In this document: positions 60,131-64,000 of the stretch, piece by piece
Layout of the letters: each line of letters opens with the position of its first letter
Position numbering within the stretch: the stretch's first letter is position 1
Source of the DNA: JADLHS01 sp964594985
GTDB lineage: Bacteria; Verrucomicrobiota; Verrucomicrobiia; Limisphaerales; JADLHS01
Reading direction: 5' to 3'
DNA: 64,000 nt
Assembly (NCBI GenBank): GCA_964594985.1
Contig: CAZQNQ010000007.1
Location: forward strand, 62,001-126,000
Notes under the pieces: generated by a model
Told to the model about the DNA's origin: nothing
The model's input: only the letters and a program-made list of their open reading frames with translations
Databases searched by the model: none
Made by a program: the position numbers and the translations under genes

Positions 60131-61026
60131 AACGTATCAACCTGATTTTCGCGCTCGCTGCTTGTGTACTGCTGACCGCGTGCCGCACCACCAGTCCGAC
60201 GGCTCCGAAGTCTGTCGAGTCGCTTGATGCCGACAACCCCATGCGCTCGGAGCAGCATCTGTTGGAGATTTTGTACCACGCATTTCTCTGGCATTACGAC
60301 CGGTCGTATCTGCTGACCGATCTGCGCAAAGGCGATCTGGAAATCTATTTCCGTCCCGTGACGCGCGAACTCGATCCCGGCGACCAGAGCCATTTCGCCG
60401 AACTGTGGATTCCCGACATTCACATGGTGATTGATCTGAAGCGCTCGGATTATCGCATCGAGGAACAGGGCCTTGCGGTGAAGGACGATCATTTCAAGAT
60501 CCGGCGCGTTGTCCGGGAAAATGCGCCGCCCGCGCCGTTGTCCGCGTATCAGCGTCATACCATTCCGCATGCCCGCGTGCGGGAATGGATCACGGCGAAC
60601 CTCCGCACCGCCGGCCCGCTGGCACCGACTTTGGCGAAGCGGCTCCGCGAAACTCTGGTTGATTTTGACTTCCGCCGGGAACCGGACCTCACCGTCACGC
60701 ACGTGTTTCATCTCGCGCCCATCTCGCCGGCATCGAACGAACTCTGGGTGTTTCACGAGAACTCCAAACAGTTGCTGCTGTTTTCGTCGGACATGGATCT
60801 GAGCAATGAAGCGTACTGGGAGTCCACCCCCATCACGCTCAAGGTTTACAGCCTCGCCCCCGAGGTGATCCTGGCGCCGGACGGCGGCGGAGCGAGCAGC
60901 ACCACGCTGTCGAAAGATTTTGTTGGTCGCGCGTTGTTCAACTGCGTGGTCCTCGGCGAACGCATCGCGGTGTCGCCCGAGACGGCGAAGAAACTTCTCG
61001 AGGAGAAAAAACAGCGGGCGAAGTAG
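60127..61026 (+). CDS. Lipoprotein of unknown function, second of a coupled pair
   Basis: The 299-residue protein has a lipoprotein signal (MKRINLIFALAACVLLTAC, lipidated at Cys19) and no recognised domain. It has patches such as LWIPDIHMVIDLKRSDYRIE and THVFHLAPISPASNELWVFHENSKQ. With its coupled upstream gene it may form a periplasmic complex, but this is inference. It ends 8 bases from the convergent uvrA. Confidence 0.75.
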   Translation: MKRINLIFALAACVLLTACRTTSPTAPKSVESLDADNPMRSEQHLLEILYHAFLWHYDRSYLLTDLRKGDLEIYFRPVTRELDPGDQSHFAELWIPDIHMVIDLKRSDYRIEEQGLAVKDDHFKIRRVVRENAPPAPLSAYQRHTIPHARVREWITANLRTAGPLAPTLAKRLRETLVDFDFRREPDLTVTHVFHLAPISPASNELWVFHENSKQLLLFSSDMDLSNEAYWESTPITLKVYSLAPEVILAPDGGGASSTTLSKDFVGRALFNCVVLGERIAVSPETAKKLLEEKKQRAK

Positions 61027-61033
61027 GATTCGT

Positions 61034-63778
<2,745 letters not shown>

Positions 63779-63819
63779 TTAGCATCGGACCAAGACTTGG
63801 CAACCCTGGCGTGCAGGAT

Positions 63820-64000
63820 TTATCCGTTGATGCCGCTGTAAGGTGAAAAAGCCGGGCGATCCAGCCCCGAGTAAGCTTCGTACGGAAGCGGATTCATGGT
63901 TGATGTCAGGCCGAGCTTTGCTTTCAAGTGTTCGGCGGTGGATTCCGCGGGAGCGGTGAGAAAATCCAGCTCCAGCTTGGCCGCGACGTATTGCAGGTAA
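63820..64000 (-). CDS. C-terminal end of a gene that runs past the right edge
   Basis: The last 60 residues, ending in LTSTMNPLPYEAYSGLDRPAFSP and YSGING before a TAA at 63820-63822, are open from the window edge. Preceding text has LQYVAAKLELDFLTAPAEST. No family is recognised from this fragment. It is upstream of uvrA on the same strand, 41 bases from its start codon. Confidence 0.6.
   Translation of the reverse strand, partial: YLQYVAAKLELDFLTAPAESTAEHLKAKLGLTSTMNPLPYEAYSGLDRPAFSPYSGING

Overview
The window looks like a chromosomal segment of a free-living, GC-rich bacterium of the phylum Verrucomicrobiota, probably of the Pedosphaera/Limisphaera group. This is inferred from gene content, not from a marker tree: exported proteins with DUF11, beta-helix, LamG-like and calcium-repeat modules that end in a common FYR(V/L) tail, a HisA of the eukaryotic type, a HAD-UbiA fusion, Shine-Dalgarno signals that are weak or absent, and abundant palindromic repeats. 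No phage, integron, CRISPR array, rRNA operon or large island is visible. Most of the window is housekeeping and cell-envelope genes in short operons.

Layout. 1-9.7 kb: a membrane-anchored multihaem cytochrome c (cut by the left edge), two exported proteins, a MurQ/GKRP-like SIS protein, a DegQ-type protease with a clear terminator, a DUF5060/DUF4038 glycosidase-like protein and tRNA-Lys(CUU). 9.8-19.8 kb: a receiver-only response regulator, signal peptidase I, ComB, OGG1-type glycosylase, Apt, a sigma-70 factor, Upp, SppA, a glycosyltransferase, an HD hydrolase and a peroxiredoxin. 19.9-25.5 kb: tRNA-Leu(CAA), a membrane/TPR-like protein, an M48 lipoprotein, a beta-helix exoprotein and an APC transporter. 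26-30.5 kb: the classical SRP RNA-dnaX-ybaB-recR block, with an unrecognised small gene inserted, then a HAD hydrolase. 30.7-35.2 kb: a C39-like peptidase, PrmA, a histidine phosphatase and RNase PH. 35.2-42.2 kb: a tightly coupled cluster (HAD-UbiA, GMC oxidoreductase, two NAD-dependent epimerases) facing a GT-C-like membrane protein. 42-45 kb: aldo/keto reductase, a DnaJ-like protein and an SDR. 45.4-51.1 kb: a 1545-residue exported protein with a C-terminal alpha/beta hydrolase, translationally coupled to a membrane-anchored partner. 51.4-64 kb: AroE, prepilin peptidase, tRNA-Lys(UUU) with a GIY-YIG gene and a copy of the tRNA 3' half, a receiver protein, DagK, HisA, a metzincin protease, Uma2, an exported protein/lipoprotein pair, UvrA and the end of one more gene.

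The most unusual signal is a set of unrelated palindromic repeat families that recur between genes and also inside reading frames without breaking them. Copies lie within the MurQ-like gene (two), the APC transporter, dnaX, prmA and uvrA, and one supplies the C-terminus of a HAD hydrolase. UvrA also carries three low-complexity word-repeat tracts. The second strong signal is the GIY-YIG endonuclease gene bracketed by tRNA-Lys and a duplicate of that tRNA's 3' half, which looks like a minimal mobile element using a tRNA as target. Other points of interest are a possible polyprenyl-phosphate pentose pathway and the giant hydrolase pair.
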